64,000 nucleotides of DNA from Thiobacillus sp. (GCA_024235835.1 JACKLQ010000005.1:11821-75820); one strand, 5' to 3'; positions 28,001 through 36,257 are shown, counted from the first letter of the stretch. Notes: generated from the sequence alone by a model not told the origin. Numbers and translations are program-made.

Positions 28001-31000
28001 GTAGGCACCAGGCAGCAGGGCATAGCGGGCCGGCAGGAGGGTGTAGTAACCGTCCTTCAAGCCAGTCACGCCGGCCAGGTGGATGGACTGGCCCGCCAGG
28101 GGCTGGGTGGCATCGTCGTCGTACTGGGGGTCCTGGGGGGCGAAGCCATTGCCGTAGCCCGGGAGGATGGCGTAGGTGTCGGGGTTGTGGGCGGAATCAA
28201 GCACGTCCATGGAACCGCCCAGGCCAGGAATCCACTCCTGGGCCAACAGGTCACCACCGCCGCTCACATCCAGGGTAGCCCGCTTTTTCACCGCCACCGC
28301 CGGCGCAGAAAGGACCACGGCCTTGTCCGGGGCGCTCAATTCCCGGCTCAGGCCATTGACCTGATAGACCCACTTGCGTCCGGTGAGTACGGTGCTGCCC
28401 AGGGGAATGACCTGGCCTTCCCCTGACACGCTGGTGAGGCTGCCGGCATCCAGGGTCACCGAGTTCGTGCCTTGCAGGGCGATCTCGCCGAAGGGTGCCT
28501 TGACGACGCCCCGTTGCATGATGTCATCGGCCTGGACCACCAGGCTGCCGGCGGCGGACAGCACGGGACCGGGGGTGCCGTTGCGGTTGAAGATCACCCG
28601 GCTGCCGGCCCCTTGGGCATGTATCACGTATTCCGTCAGCGTGGCGGGATAGACCTGGCGGGCAGTGAAGTTGATCGTGCCCGCGGCGCCCAGGGCGCCG
28701 GTGGGGTAGGGCAGAGCGGCGTCAGCAATGACCCCCACGGCCCGGATATCCCCAGCGCTGGTGAAATGGGCCTGCTCAATGCCTTGCAGGCTGAGGTAGC
28801 CATGCAGGTCGATGTGTCGGGCCGATACTTTCAGTTGCCCGGTGCCGGGCAGGGGCGTCTCCAGGACCTGCCGCTGGACGAACCGGGTGGTGTTGCCCAG
28901 ACCCACGTAGGCTGCTGCCAGGTCCACGCGGCCGCCATCTGATTCCAGAACCGGCGCATTCAGGTTCATGACCCGATTCATGCCCAGGTTCGGGTTGCCT
29001 TCAAAGGCCACGGCATGTTCGGCGTTCAGGTGCAGGCTGGCAAAGCCCGCATTCTCCAGTTGGCTGGCGCCCAGGCGAACTCGTCCCGGGGCCGCGCCAT
29101 CGATGGCGTCACCGGGGTTCAGGGCGTCCGCCAGGGGAGTGTGGATGTCGCTCAGGACGATCTTCCAGCGCCGGTCGGGGTCGATGCTGGGGTAGGACGC
29201 GGGGTTGCCCGACGTGGTGCCGGGGTAGGGAGGCACCCGCAGCTCCGGGTCCACGCCGGCCCGGTCCAGGGTCACCGTCAGGGCGCCTCCCACACTGCCG
29301 GGAGCCGAGGCTGCCATGGCCGCATCCAGCACGGCGCCTTCCCGCGCTTGGACCAGGATGGCGCCGCCCGAGCTGGCCACCCGCTGGCGAAGGTAGGTGA
29401 AGCCACGCTGGGTGGGGACGGCCACATCCAGTTGCGCCGCGGCTCCGGAAACGTCCAGGCGTGCCCCGGACTGGGCGACCACATAGCCCTTGTGAGAAGT
29501 AAGGCGGATGGTGCCGCCGTCCAGTACCTGGCCCCGGTTCAGGCCATCATTGCCGGGCTGGCTCACCACGGCGCCGCCCGCGTCCAGTACCGCGCCATGG
29601 CCGATCCAGATGGCCTGGCTGGGGTCATAGCCAGGATCCGAATCCTCCTCCCCCGGGTTTCCCCGCATGGTGAGCCGGATTTGCCCCGCCGGCGCCACAA
29701 GCCTGCCATGGACCTGGAGCTGGTGCTGGGTGGCGGAAAGGTCCAGCTCACCGCCGGCCTCGAGTTCGAGACGGGAACCGGCTTCCACCGCCAGCCAGCC
29801 GGTGGGGGTGCCATCCGCCAGGTAGGGGCTGCCATGGGTGGACTTCAGGCTGACATCCACCGCCTGGCGGTAGTCCTCCGGAGGACGTTCCACGTGGGTC
29901 ATGCCCGCCAGGGCCTGGCCACTGATCCGGGTGGCAAAGTCCAGATTCAGAGCCAGCAGGCGTTGCCGGGGGTGCAATTGGGCGCCGCTTTGCAGCACCA
30001 CGCTGTTCACACCCTCAAGGGCATAGGCACCGAAACCGGCTTGGTTGAGGTCGTCCGGGCTGAATAGCAGTTCACCCGCCACGCCCCGGCGCGTGGTGCC
30101 CAGGGTCAGGGCCGGGGCACGCAGGGTCAGGGTACCTCCCCGGTTCATGCCCCAGGCCCGCAGTTCTCCCCGGAGCAGCAGGTTCGGGGTCATGAGGTCC
30201 AGCACCTCCTCGTTGCTGGTGGATAGCAGGGTGATGTCCCCGCCGGTGCCACCTTCCAGGACATGATCCGCGCCATACCAGCCACCACTGTTGGCATCCA
30301 GCAAGCTGCCGGCGCCCAGTGCCAGCCCCGTGACCGACCGGAGGGTGATGTCACCGCCATCCAGCACCACGGCAGCGTTGATGTCGGCGTCCGGCAGGGT
30401 GTCGTTGGTCCAGACCCCGGCCACGGAGAGCACCACGCCATCGCCCACCCGGATGCCTGTTTCCCCCAGGCCGGTGGTGGTCGTGAGCTGGCTGGCCAGA
30501 TGCATGGAGCCCCCCGCCACCTGAATGCCGGCCTGGACATCCACGGCGCCCCCCACCAGGGTGGCGCTGCCGTAGGCCGGCAAATCCAGGCCGCCGTCCG
30601 GGGCCACGATGATCTTGCCGTTGCTGTACACCTCCACATGGCCCACTCCGCTGTCGCGCAGCATGCCTGTGGATAGCACGAAGGTGTCCCAACGGTTCGC
30701 GGCCAGGGCCGTGTTGGCGGTGAATTTTCCCGGCAAGGTGGTGGAGGTGCCGCTCAGGAGCACATCCGGGATTTTCATGTCACCGTTGGCCACCCCGGCC
30801 TGGCTGGCGTTGCCGATCACCAGCCGGCCCAATGCCGGCAACTGGCCCTGGGTGGGCGCGGTGCCGTCAGTGCTGGGCCGCCGCCTTTGGAAGGGGCCGG
30901 TGATGGTGCGGGCGATCAACGACCCATCCATGGCCAGGGCACTGGCTTCCAGGCTCAGGCTGCCGGCATTCTGGCCCTGCACGTAGCCTTCGTGGTACTG

Positions 31001-32839
31001 GACGATGAGGGGTAGGGTGATGGTGCGTGTGACGCCCCACTTGGGGTCGGTGTAACTGTATTGGCCGACGATGCCGTCATATAGCCGGTCCGCCGGCGCG
31101 TCGCCAATATCAAAAACCTGGCCCTGGGATATCAGCTGGCTGGCGGTGGCGTAGCCGCTATGGTAGTTCAGTGAGCCGCCGGAGAGATCGATGGCCGAGC
31201 CCTGGCGCAGGACGATATCCCCTTCGGACCGCATGGAGGCGCTGCCCCCGGCCGACAGTTTTTCGCCTATGCCGCGACCCACCTGGTCGACGTAGCCGGA
31301 CACGTCCGCCAGGTCCTTGTCCGGCAGGTTGCGGATGTCCACCCAGACCTTGTTGCCACGCAGGTAGCCGTTCCGGTTCAAGGGGTTGTCGCGTAATTCC
31401 GTGCCCCGCAGTTCCACCTCGATGAAATTGCGCGCCATGGCGATGTCCACGTCTTCCACCCCGGATACATCGATCAGGCTGCCTGGCGCCATGTAGATGC
31501 GGTGGCCGTTGTCGGCGCCGTCGCCGCCCTGGTAGAGGCTGCCATCCGCCTGGGCGGAGAGGCTGACATGGCCACCGGGTACCACAACCCGGGCGCCTTG
31601 ATCCAAAACGATACGGCTGCCCATGACCTCCACCGTGGAGGGGTTGAAGGTCTGGCTGTCGTTGATGGACTTTTCGCTGGCCAGTTCCGGCAGCACCTCG
31701 GTGACGCTATTGGCCCCCAGCTCGGCCTTGCCGGTCTCGCTGGCGGTGATGACATTCGCCCCCCGGGCGAGAAAATTCTGGTCGTAGGTCATTCGCTCCC
31801 GGGCCAGCAGGCGCACCGACCCCTTGTGGGTAACCGAGGTGGTGGCGGTGACCCTTCCAGACTGGTTGACCGCCAGGGCAGCCAGGGTGGCGTTGCCCCG
31901 CTCGGTGATGATGCGCCCCATGGCATCGTTGATGACCTGGCCGGAAAGCCGCGTCCCCGTGACGGCCTCCTCGAAGGGGTCCACTTCCACCAGCATGCCC
32001 GCCAGGCCCCGGTAGGGCGAATCCGCCTTCAGCCCCTCGGATCCGGGGGGGGCGGACAGATAGACCTTGCCGCCCGCGGCCAGCACGGTCTGCCCTTCCT
32101 GGGTGTGGATCTCGCCCTGGTTGATCACCCGGGGGCCGAACAGCATGATGGCGCCGCCCAGGGCGGCCTCCAGCCTGGCATCCGGCTTGACCCGAATGAG
32201 GGTGCTGGAAAATTCCGCCGCCGTACCCCGCCACTGGAACGCTGGGCTCACCCGGCCGGCATCATCCGTCCGGCTGAAAAGGCCATTGGGATGCAGGAAA
32301 ACCGCATCGTCCATGTCCAGGGCCGAGGCTACCAGGCCGCCCACGTTTACCTGGGCGCCGTTGGCGAACAGGATGCCGTTCTGGTTGAGCAGGTAGAGCT
32401 GTCCGTTGGACTTGAGGGCCCCGGCGATGGCGCTGGCATCGCTTTGCCAGATGCGGCTCAGGGTGGCGGCATCCGCGCTGGGCAGAAGGTACTCCATGCT
32501 GAAGCCCCGGCCCACGTTGTGGCTCTGCCAGTTCAGGATGGCCTTGTCGGTGGTCTGGTGGACGATGCCCCGGGTGCCCTGGACGGCATAGCTGGCTGCA
32601 CCGCCGGTGACAAAGGCGGTGGGGTTGGGGTTGGGGTTGGTGCCGCAGGCCCCGCCGCCGCAAGGCACCGGCAATTGGGCCGGGGCGGGGCCGGCGGCTA
32701 GCAGGCTGGCCAGGGTGAGGGTGGCGGCGGTGACGCCGGAGGAGGTGCCGGCCTTGCCCCGGGCGCGGGCCGTCTCGTGGGCGGGCACGACCATCCCCAA
32801 CTTGGTGTTGAAGACCAGGCGGAAAAGACGGGCGTTCAT
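22079..32839 (-). CDS. Giant two-partner-secretion adhesin (TpsA, filamentous haemagglutinin family)
   Basis: The 3586-residue product starts with an ESPR-type extended signal (MNARLFRLVFNTKLGMVVPA), then a signal peptide ending PAQ. The TPS secretion domain follows (residues 60-330): ILNWQSHNVGRGFSMEYLLP, LYLLNQNGILFANGAQVNVGG. The body is a long repetitive beta-helix of Gly/Asp-rich turns. Residues about 1834-1913 hold three calcium-loop motifs like dockerin repeats. The C-terminal third contains DIDAGKGAKTAAAAPPP, typical of DUF3739 filamentous haemagglutinins. It should be secreted through the TpsB encoded just upstream and act in attachment or as a carrier of surface proteins. GAGGAG precedes the ATG. 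The closest described relative I recall is phosphate-regulated PdtA. Confidence 0.93.
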   Translation of the reverse strand: MNARLFRLVFNTKLGMVVPAHETARARGKAGTSSGVTAATLTLASLLAAGPAPAQLPVPCGGGACGTNPNPNPTAFVTGGAASYAVQGTRGIVHQTTDKAILNWQSHNVGRGFSMEYLLPSADAATLSRIWQSDASAIAGALKSNGQLYLLNQNGILFANGAQVNVGGLVASALDMDDAVFLHPNGLFSRTDDAGRVSPAFQWRGTAAEFSSTLIRVKPDARLEAALGGAIMLFGPRVINQGEIHTQEGQTVLAAGGKVYLSAPPGSEGLKADSPYRGLAGMLVEVDPFEEAVTGTRLSGQVINDAMGRIITERGNATLAALAVNQSGRVTATTSVTHKGSVRLLARERMTYDQNFLARGANVITASETGKAELGANSVTEVLPELASEKSINDSQTFNPSTVEVMGSRIVLDQGARVVVPGGHVSLSAQADGSLYQGGDGADNGHRIYMAPGSLIDVSGVEDVDIAMARNFIEVELRGTELRDNPLNRNGYLRGNKVWVDIRNLPDKDLADVSGYVDQVGRGIGEKLSAGGSASMRSEGDIVLRQGSAIDLSGGSLNYHSGYATASQLISQGQVFDIGDAPADRLYDGIVGQYSYTDPKWGVTRTITLPLIVQYHEGYVQGQNAGSLSLEASALAMDGSLIARTITGPFQRRRPSTDGTAPTQGQLPALGRLVIGNASQAGVANGDMKIPDVLLSGTSTTLPGKFTANTALAANRWDTFVLSTGMLRDSGVGHVEVYSNGKIIVAPDGGLDLPAYGSATLVGGAVDVQAGIQVAGGSMHLASQLTTTTGLGETGIRVGDGVVLSVAGVWTNDTLPDADINAAVVLDGGDITLRSVTGLALGAGSLLDANSGGWYGADHVLEGGTGGDITLLSTSNEEVLDLMTPNLLLRGELRAWGMNRGGTLTLRAPALTLGTTRRGVAGELLFSPDDLNQAGFGAYALEGVNSVVLQSGAQLHPRQRLLALNLDFATRISGQALAGMTHVERPPEDYRQAVDVSLKSTHGSPYLADGTPTGWLAVEAGSRLELEAGGELDLSATQHQLQVHGRLVAPAGQIRLTMRGNPGEEDSDPGYDPSQAIWIGHGAVLDAGGAVVSQPGNDGLNRGQVLDGGTIRLTSHKGYVVAQSGARLDVSGAAAQLDVAVPTQRGFTYLRQRVASSGGAILVQAREGAVLDAAMAASAPGSVGGALTVTLDRAGVDPELRVPPYPGTTSGNPASYPSIDPDRRWKIVLSDIHTPLADALNPGDAIDGAAPGRVRLGASQLENAGFASLHLNAEHAVAFEGNPNLGMNRVMNLNAPVLESDGGRVDLAAAYVGLGNTTRFVQRQVLETPLPGTGQLKVSARHIDLHGYLSLQGIEQAHFTSAGDIRAVGVIADAALPYPTGALGAAGTINFTARQVYPATLTEYVIHAQGAGSRVIFNRNGTPGPVLSAAGSLVVQADDIMQRGVVKAPFGEIALQGTNSVTLDAGSLTSVSGEGQVIPLGSTVLTGRKWVYQVNGLSRELSAPDKAVVLSAPAVAVKKRATLDVSGGGDLLAQEWIPGLGGSMDVLDSAHNPDTYAILPGYGNGFAPQDPQYDDDATQPLAGQSIHLAGVTGLKDGYYTLLPARYALLPGAYAITPVPGQLDMVPGQNHVQADGAAIVAGQGALLTHNGALVNVGRRGAYRVQPGDLIRGQSEYLSTAASAFLSGSGGLLPGDAGRVSIEASGDLIFAGNLAADHDSGRRGAQVDLSAPRLAVVSDGAPAMAGYLTLEVGMLNALKAESLLLGGTRTQTALGTWARVGASEILLANDVRHPLAGSEVLLAATERVTLADGATLRTRGTAADAPRRLTLGHAAHADLDINQDGFLNDADALALGADLNADGLHDLDDVAIHALGNGLDYLDESNNPRQANRGDLAAVYAIGDLDGDNRMDFSDLAGVSGDGALLAVASAGGLEIVRQSVGSQRGVLDVAADASISGHAVILDATLDNLAAAQPTLLDGGQLDIGAGRISFGAPAIQVPGLVFAQEDLKALLAGVGDLTLRSYSTLDIHGNLDMQAMFQALRLANPNLAMPRLRLESAGIAGYGGDAVLAAGRLELNNRSGNGFSTPGQLVPGAGNLTLQADTLSLGDGVFRIAGYTSSTVIAQGALQAQGEGSLKADGDLTLATPRITANNGAVYAFEADGMLRTVRRSPPQGFRAESAGVVASLAFSGASVVHGSIVETPSGTVTFTATDGDLTLVDGGQVLARGQVVGIHDESFALPGGAVQMVAEAGNVVMDDGSLVDVSADGADAGSVEVSARSGHFRVEGELRGRAQALRDVHGNSLAPAGEGATFRLDTLALFDAGAPGGGDDLSAINSALGQGFRGEQVLRLRSGDLEVAATDTLRAGRVELTADNGGIRVLGTLDASGDKGGEIGLYAKDDLILDAGGKLLALGLADTESTAGTLGRGGTVILSSSAGTLATEADSMIDVTGDRAGMITGGGGRVWLRAPRTGNGAGTDLAISALDGQILGAREILAEGVKVYDGFGKIDIGTTSGIKLGFDSLNTENNIFMSKAAAIASRLDPTGNPAFRVTPGVEVRSAGNLEVSRDWNLFKSSSATLSITRPVAVRTSQAMVLTLRAAGDLVIKGSINDGFWIGNSLPNGEKFDQSKHSAYVLQAGPSSAYNFVAGADTQAANPFAYAAGNGNFSLAAGKFIRTGAGDIRIAAGGNVVLEGAKSVIYTAGIPGPAVPGFDRLSPAGFPTAYPNQVLKAIYPTQGGDIHIRAGGDIEDRNTLATEAREWQLRYQDADIDLATGQVYLNRQPSYFPRFDLFKRGIGTLGGGDIDVAAAGDVVNLWLFAPTNARQGGDRSAAPDAANLAQQGGGDVRLRAGGDITGAQVMVQEGQGRLVAGLTAEVGFTAGDARISVYAPEKATILGFVDPLLQDAHGNNTPPGVGADNVNFVVNSGAPTSRLDVLSVLEGISLANATHAYPGTLAARTPLGGVVIQDGLTMLPHATGQLVLAAGRDVVFEGGLVMSDYSPDQLPNLTRPGTSQPDLSLYESFLNHAPGLLHLGDRTAARIYALAGDILGVTEGGSLVELVLPKAAHLKAGRDVKDLSMVIQNVHSDDMSSIRAGRDIRLPDGFNVADGSVSSSNHAMAVAGPGYLMLQAGRDVDLGSSEGVLSIGNEFNPYLDKQGADLMIMAGLGIQDGGVREPHYQAFANDYLAAGSKALNDLRNELGYRARKDVAVTVLAEHPELDPDNAADRQTIDAYLDGHYAARVTARQHALWSAFEAMPLEARVTRVFFNELQAAGEEFNAAPSPKVAQDAQRGFDAVASLFPTKAGSEAITYAGNVNFYFSQVRSNRGGNVEIFAPGGLVNVGLASSGELSKSEAELGLFTIRGGDIRAYVHDDFLVNQSRVFTLGGGAILLWSDVGDIDAGKGAKTAAAAPPPQLRVENGRIFFDITSSVAGSGIGTINTSRANPRDDGHLIAPNGEINAGDAGIRSAGNLSIAAVRVVGADNIQVGGISTGVPVADTSGLSSGLSGVSGLNESAGATSEATRSMSSSAKDGEENAQATRQLLASFKPTFISVEVLGFGEGTASLGGQMDEAERKRREMEKRGPDGGA

Positions 32840-32878
32840 GGCGGCACTCCTCGGTCGATCAGTTCAGTGTCCGGGGCC

Positions 32879-34501
32879 TTACCAGGCGTAACCCAGACGC
32901 AGATGGAAACGGTCCTCGCCGGCCAGGACCGGGCCGGCGTCTTCATAGGGATGGGCCCAGTCCAGGTGGCCGTAGAACCCGCCCCAACCCTTGAACCGCA
33001 AGCCCAGGCCGGCGGCCAGCAGATCGAACTGGTCAGTCTGGGCGGGCAAGGGATCGTGGATGCTCAGGCTGGCCCCTTCCACGAAGGCATACAGGTTGAA
33101 TTCCTCCAGCCGGGGGGAGAGTCTCTGGGCCAGGGAAGGGGCTCTCATTTCCAACCCCCAGGCCAGGCCCTGGTCCCCGGAGACAACGGATTCCGTATAG
33201 CCCCGCACCGAATCCACACCCCCGGCGGAGAATTGTTCGTTGGAGATCAGGGGGCTGCTGGCCACCTGGGCCGTCCCTCGTCCAAACAGGCTCCAGCCGC
33301 TTGGGAAGGTGCGGGTGTGCTTCAGGTCCAGGCGCAGGTAGGCATAGTTGGCCCGCCCCAGGAAGCGCTTGCAGGCGAATTCATTCACGAAGATGCCGGG
33401 CAGGCATTCAACCTCCCCGTCCGCCAGGCCCCGCAGGGAGAAGTTCAGGGTGGCGTTGAACTGGGTCTGGGACTGGTCCGAGCGCAGGTTGCCCTCGTAG
33501 CCCAGGCTGAAGGGCAGATAGGAAATGGGGGTATTGGCGCTGTCCGTGCCCTGCAGCTTGACGGTTTCATCAAAGTCCTTGAAATCCATGCCCAGGGTCA
33601 GGGTATGGAAATACCCGGGCCGGGACCGCAGGGGCAGGATGTACCTCAGGCCGGCAATCAGGCCGTTGCCGACCACATTCACATCCCCCACGCTGGCCAC
33701 GTCGCTCTCGGACAAGACGCCGTAAGCCGCCAGGTAATTGCCATTCGCCATGGGCCAGACGTAGGTGGCGGAAAGGACCTTGCTTTCATCCGTATCCTCG
33801 GGAGCTGTTTGCAAGCCCAGGGTGAGGCTGTGCTCCTGCTGCCACAGGTTGTCGTAGCGCAGGTTGGCATTCAGCCGGCTCTTGGTGGTGTTGGCTGAAT
33901 AGCGGTCGTTCAGTTCCACACTGCCATGCAGGGGTAGCTGGTCCTCCACCTTCAGGTCCACCTCCACCTTGCCCGGGGTCCGGCCGGGGCGCAACACCGG
34001 CGTCACCCGCCGGTCCGCGCCCTTGTTGACCCCGGCCAGCTGCTTCTGCACCTCGGGGAAGTAGGGCACACTGCCTTCCGCCAGGTCCGGGGCCTTGGCC
34101 CTGATGCGCCCCAGGCTGTAGTAGCGGGAACCAGTCACCCGCAGGCGTTCCACCTGGCCTTCGGTCACACGCAGGCGCACAACGCCGGACTTCACTTCCT
34201 GCTCGGGAATGTCCACGAATACCGTCAGGTAGCCGTTGTCGTGATAGGCCTTTTCCAGGGCGGTACGGGCGGCATCCGCTTCGCCGATGCCCTTCTTTTC
34301 CCCCATGAAGGGGTACACGGCTTCCTCGATGTGCTGGGCAGGCAGCACGGTGTTGCCCTCCACCACGAATTCCAGGATGTCAAAGCCGGTTTCTTCGGCC
34401 TGGGCGGTGGCGGAAAGGAGGGCCAGCAACGCCCCCCAGGCCCAGACGCGGTGGGGGTGTGCGCCCTTGGCGGGGGGCGTGAGTCCGTGGTTCCAGTTCA
34501 T
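32879..34501 (-). CDS. TpsB outer-membrane transporter (ShlB/FhaC/HecB family)
   Basis: From ATG 34501 the 540-residue product has a signal peptide ending TAQA. POTRA domains follow (ILEFVVEGNTVLPAQHIEEAVYPF; VVRLRVTEGQVERLRVTG), then a beta barrel with the family motif GGVDSVRGYTESVVSGDQG and a C-terminal strand RFHLRLGYAW (ending Trp rather than Phe). It recognises the TPS domain of the adjacent adhesin and exports it; the genes are 39 bp apart. Upstream in-frame ATGs at 34528 and 34549 are possible starts, both inside a large inverted repeat, and none has a strong ribosome site, so the true start is uncertain. Confidence 0.92.
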   Translation of the reverse strand: MNWNHGLTPPAKGAHPHRVWAWGALLALLSATAQAEETGFDILEFVVEGNTVLPAQHIEEAVYPFMGEKKGIGEADAARTALEKAYHDNGYLTVFVDIPEQEVKSGVVRLRVTEGQVERLRVTGSRYYSLGRIRAKAPDLAEGSVPYFPEVQKQLAGVNKGADRRVTPVLRPGRTPGKVEVDLKVEDQLPLHGSVELNDRYSANTTKSRLNANLRYDNLWQQEHSLTLGLQTAPEDTDESKVLSATYVWPMANGNYLAAYGVLSESDVASVGDVNVVGNGLIAGLRYILPLRSRPGYFHTLTLGMDFKDFDETVKLQGTDSANTPISYLPFSLGYEGNLRSDQSQTQFNATLNFSLRGLADGEVECLPGIFVNEFACKRFLGRANYAYLRLDLKHTRTFPSGWSLFGRGTAQVASSPLISNEQFSAGGVDSVRGYTESVVSGDQGLAWGLEMRAPSLAQRLSPRLEEFNLYAFVEGASLSIHDPLPAQTDQFDLLAAGLGLRFKGWGGFYGHLDWAHPYEDAGPVLAGEDRFHLRLGYAW

Positions 34502-34518
34502 GGTCTTGTCGGTGGCAT

Positions 34519-34557
34519 GTTTCTCCATGGCCCCGGCAGGCAGGGCCATGGAGAAAC
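34519..34557. repeat. Inverted repeat over the tpsB start region
   Basis: Perfect 15-bp arms (GTTTCTCCATGGCCC / GGGCCATGGAGAAAC) with a 9-nt spacer. Each arm contains an in-frame ATG for tpsB on the minus strand. It could be a protein-binding site or an mRNA hairpin that controls TpsB translation. Confidence 0.6.
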
Positions 34558-34588
34558 ACCCGCCCGTAGGCGACGTATCCCTTCAAGC

Positions 34589-34619
34589 AAAAAACCACTC
34601 CCCGCAAGCGGGGAGTGGT
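34589..34619 (-). terminator. Intrinsic terminator after the PstS-like gene
   Basis: On the minus strand, the 12-bp stem ACCACTCCCCGC / GCGGGGAGTGGT with a 2-nt loop is followed by six T (counting the last stem base). It separates the PstS-like gene from tpsB-tpsA, so the latter probably need their own promoter. Confidence 0.88.
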
Positions 34620-34677
34620 AGGGGCTGATGGGCGGCACGGGGCCGCCTGTCATGGGGCCGATCAGGCTATGCCCGGC

Positions 34678-36186
34678 TTAGAACAGCTTCTGCAGAGGAG
34701 AGCACATGTTGCCGAAGCGGGTGGCCTTGGCGACCAGACCGCCGTCGTAGGCGACGGTTTCGGTGGGGTCATAGACCGGGGGCAGGGCCAGGGTCCAGGG
34801 CTTCTGGAAGGCGGGGTCGCCGGCGCGGTCGATGAACTCGTTGGCGAAATCCAGCTTCTGGCCGCTCAGGCTGGTGCGGTACTGCATGGACAACTCGGCG
34901 GCGAAGTCATAACGGCCTTCACGCAGGTTCTCCCGGTTGGGGCACGTGCCGGACAGCGTGCCGGTGCTGGAGCAGGTCTCGTCGGCCACGTTGTTGGCGC
35001 CCTTGTCCATGGAGCCGGCACCGTTCAGGGTGCGGAAGGTCCACAGGGTGCCCGCGCCGTCGCTGGTGGACTGCTGGCTGTCCAGGGACAGCACGCCCAC
35101 GGCGCCCATGGCACCACCGGCGGCGGAGAAGTTGGCCTTGTAGTAGGTGCCGTCTTCACCCTTGAAGGTGTAGTCGGTGCCAGACTGGGCGGCCTTCAGG
35201 CACTTGCGCACGTCGCCGGAACCGGAGTTCTCCAGGACGGTATAGCCGGCGGTCACGTCGATGACGAAGGGATCGGCGGAGGTGCCGGAACCAGCGGCCA
35301 TGAAGCCGGCGCTGGCGTCCATGCGGGCAGGCACGGTATCGCCGCTGACACCGGAGGTGCCGGAAGCAGAGGTGCAGGGGAAGTTGTTGAAGTACCAGTT
35401 GTAGCTGGTCTGCGTGCCGGAGCCCTGGTGGCGGCGGCAGACCACCACCTGGGTGCCGCCGGCGGGGGCCACGGCGCCATCGCCGATCTGGCTCCAGTCG
35501 GTCAGGTTGCCGGTGAGCATGGCGCCGTAGTCGGCGGTGGAGATGTAGGAGCTGTTGGGCACGGCGGCGGTGGCCACCACACCCATCATCAGGGTGTTCA
35601 CGGCGCGCACGGTCAGGCCGGCGGTCTCGGCGGCGGACAACTGGCCAGCGCCGAATTCCACGTTGTAGGGTTCCTTGAACATGAAGGGGGCCACGTCGGA
35701 CACGCCGAAGTCAGGCACCAGTTCCTCGCCGGTGGGGGCGCCTACGCCCGGGTCCACGCCTACCACGGGGCAGGTGTAGTAGCCATCGGCCTCCGGGGTG
35801 GCGGAGCAGGAGGCGTCGGCGGCCTTCAGGCGGGAGATGGCCTCGGCGCGGGCCAGGGGGTTAACGCCCCAGACGGAACCGCCGGCGGAACGCTTGATGA
35901 ACAACACCTTCTGGCCGCGGATGGAGGCGGGGATGGAGGCGTCGCTCTTGATGTAGCCCAGGAAGGCGCGGCCGGCGGAGGTGCCGCTGGTGGCCTTGTA
36001 CTTGTAGAAGCCGGCATCCATCATGCCGGTCATGATGGACTCCATGAACTCGTCAGGGGCGGAGGCACCGGACATGAAGATGGTGATGGCGCCGGCGGTG
36101 TCGGTGGGGCTGGCGGGGGCGGTGGCGAAGGCGGCGGGGGCGACCAGGGCGGCGGCCACGGCCAGGGGGAGGTGCTTCAGTTTCAT
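34678..36186 (-). CDS. PstS-like periplasmic/secreted binding protein
   Basis: The 502-residue product has a signal peptide ending AFA, then ITIFMSGASAPDEF. GVSDVAPFMF and the motif HQGSGTQTSYNWYF resemble the phosphate-binding loops of PstS and related PBP-like proteins (SDGSGT region). It is longer than PstS (about 320-350 residues) and has extra Cys-containing inserts. TAGGAG precedes the ATG. There are no pstCAB genes beside it, so it is not a simple ABC-transporter subunit; it could bind phosphate, act as a DING-like surface protein or work with the TPS system. It has no PEP-CTERM tail. Ligand is inferred. Confidence 0.7.
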   Translation of the reverse strand: MKLKHLPLAVAAALVAPAAFATAPASPTDTAGAITIFMSGASAPDEFMESIMTGMMDAGFYKYKATSGTSAGRAFLGYIKSDASIPASIRGQKVLFIKRSAGGSVWGVNPLARAEAISRLKAADASCSATPEADGYYTCPVVGVDPGVGAPTGEELVPDFGVSDVAPFMFKEPYNVEFGAGQLSAAETAGLTVRAVNTLMMGVVATAAVPNSSYISTADYGAMLTGNLTDWSQIGDGAVAPAGGTQVVVCRRHQGSGTQTSYNWYFNNFPCTSASGTSGVSGDTVPARMDASAGFMAAGSGTSADPFVIDVTAGYTVLENSGSGDVRKCLKAAQSGTDYTFKGEDGTYYKANFSAAGGAMGAVGVLSLDSQQSTSDGAGTLWTFRTLNGAGSMDKGANNVADETCSSTGTLSGTCPNRENLREGRYDFAAELSMQYRTSLSGQKLDFANEFIDRAGDPAFQKPWTLALPPVYDPTETVAYDGGLVAKATRFGNMCSPLQKLF

Positions 36187-36218
36187 GTCAAAACTCCTAA
36201 ATCAAGAAGAGGTACGAC

Positions 36219-36238
36219 CTGCCCGGTGCACCGGGCAG
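36219..36238. promoter_or_regulatory. Perfect 20-bp palindrome between two minus-strand genes
   Basis: CTGCCCGGTGCACCGGGCAG is a gapless palindrome 33 bp upstream of the PstS-like gene and 20 bp downstream of the PEP-CTERM gene. It may be an operator or an mRNA hairpin; there is no T-run. Confidence 0.5.
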
Positions 36239-36257
36239 AAGACGGAATAAGCCGGGA

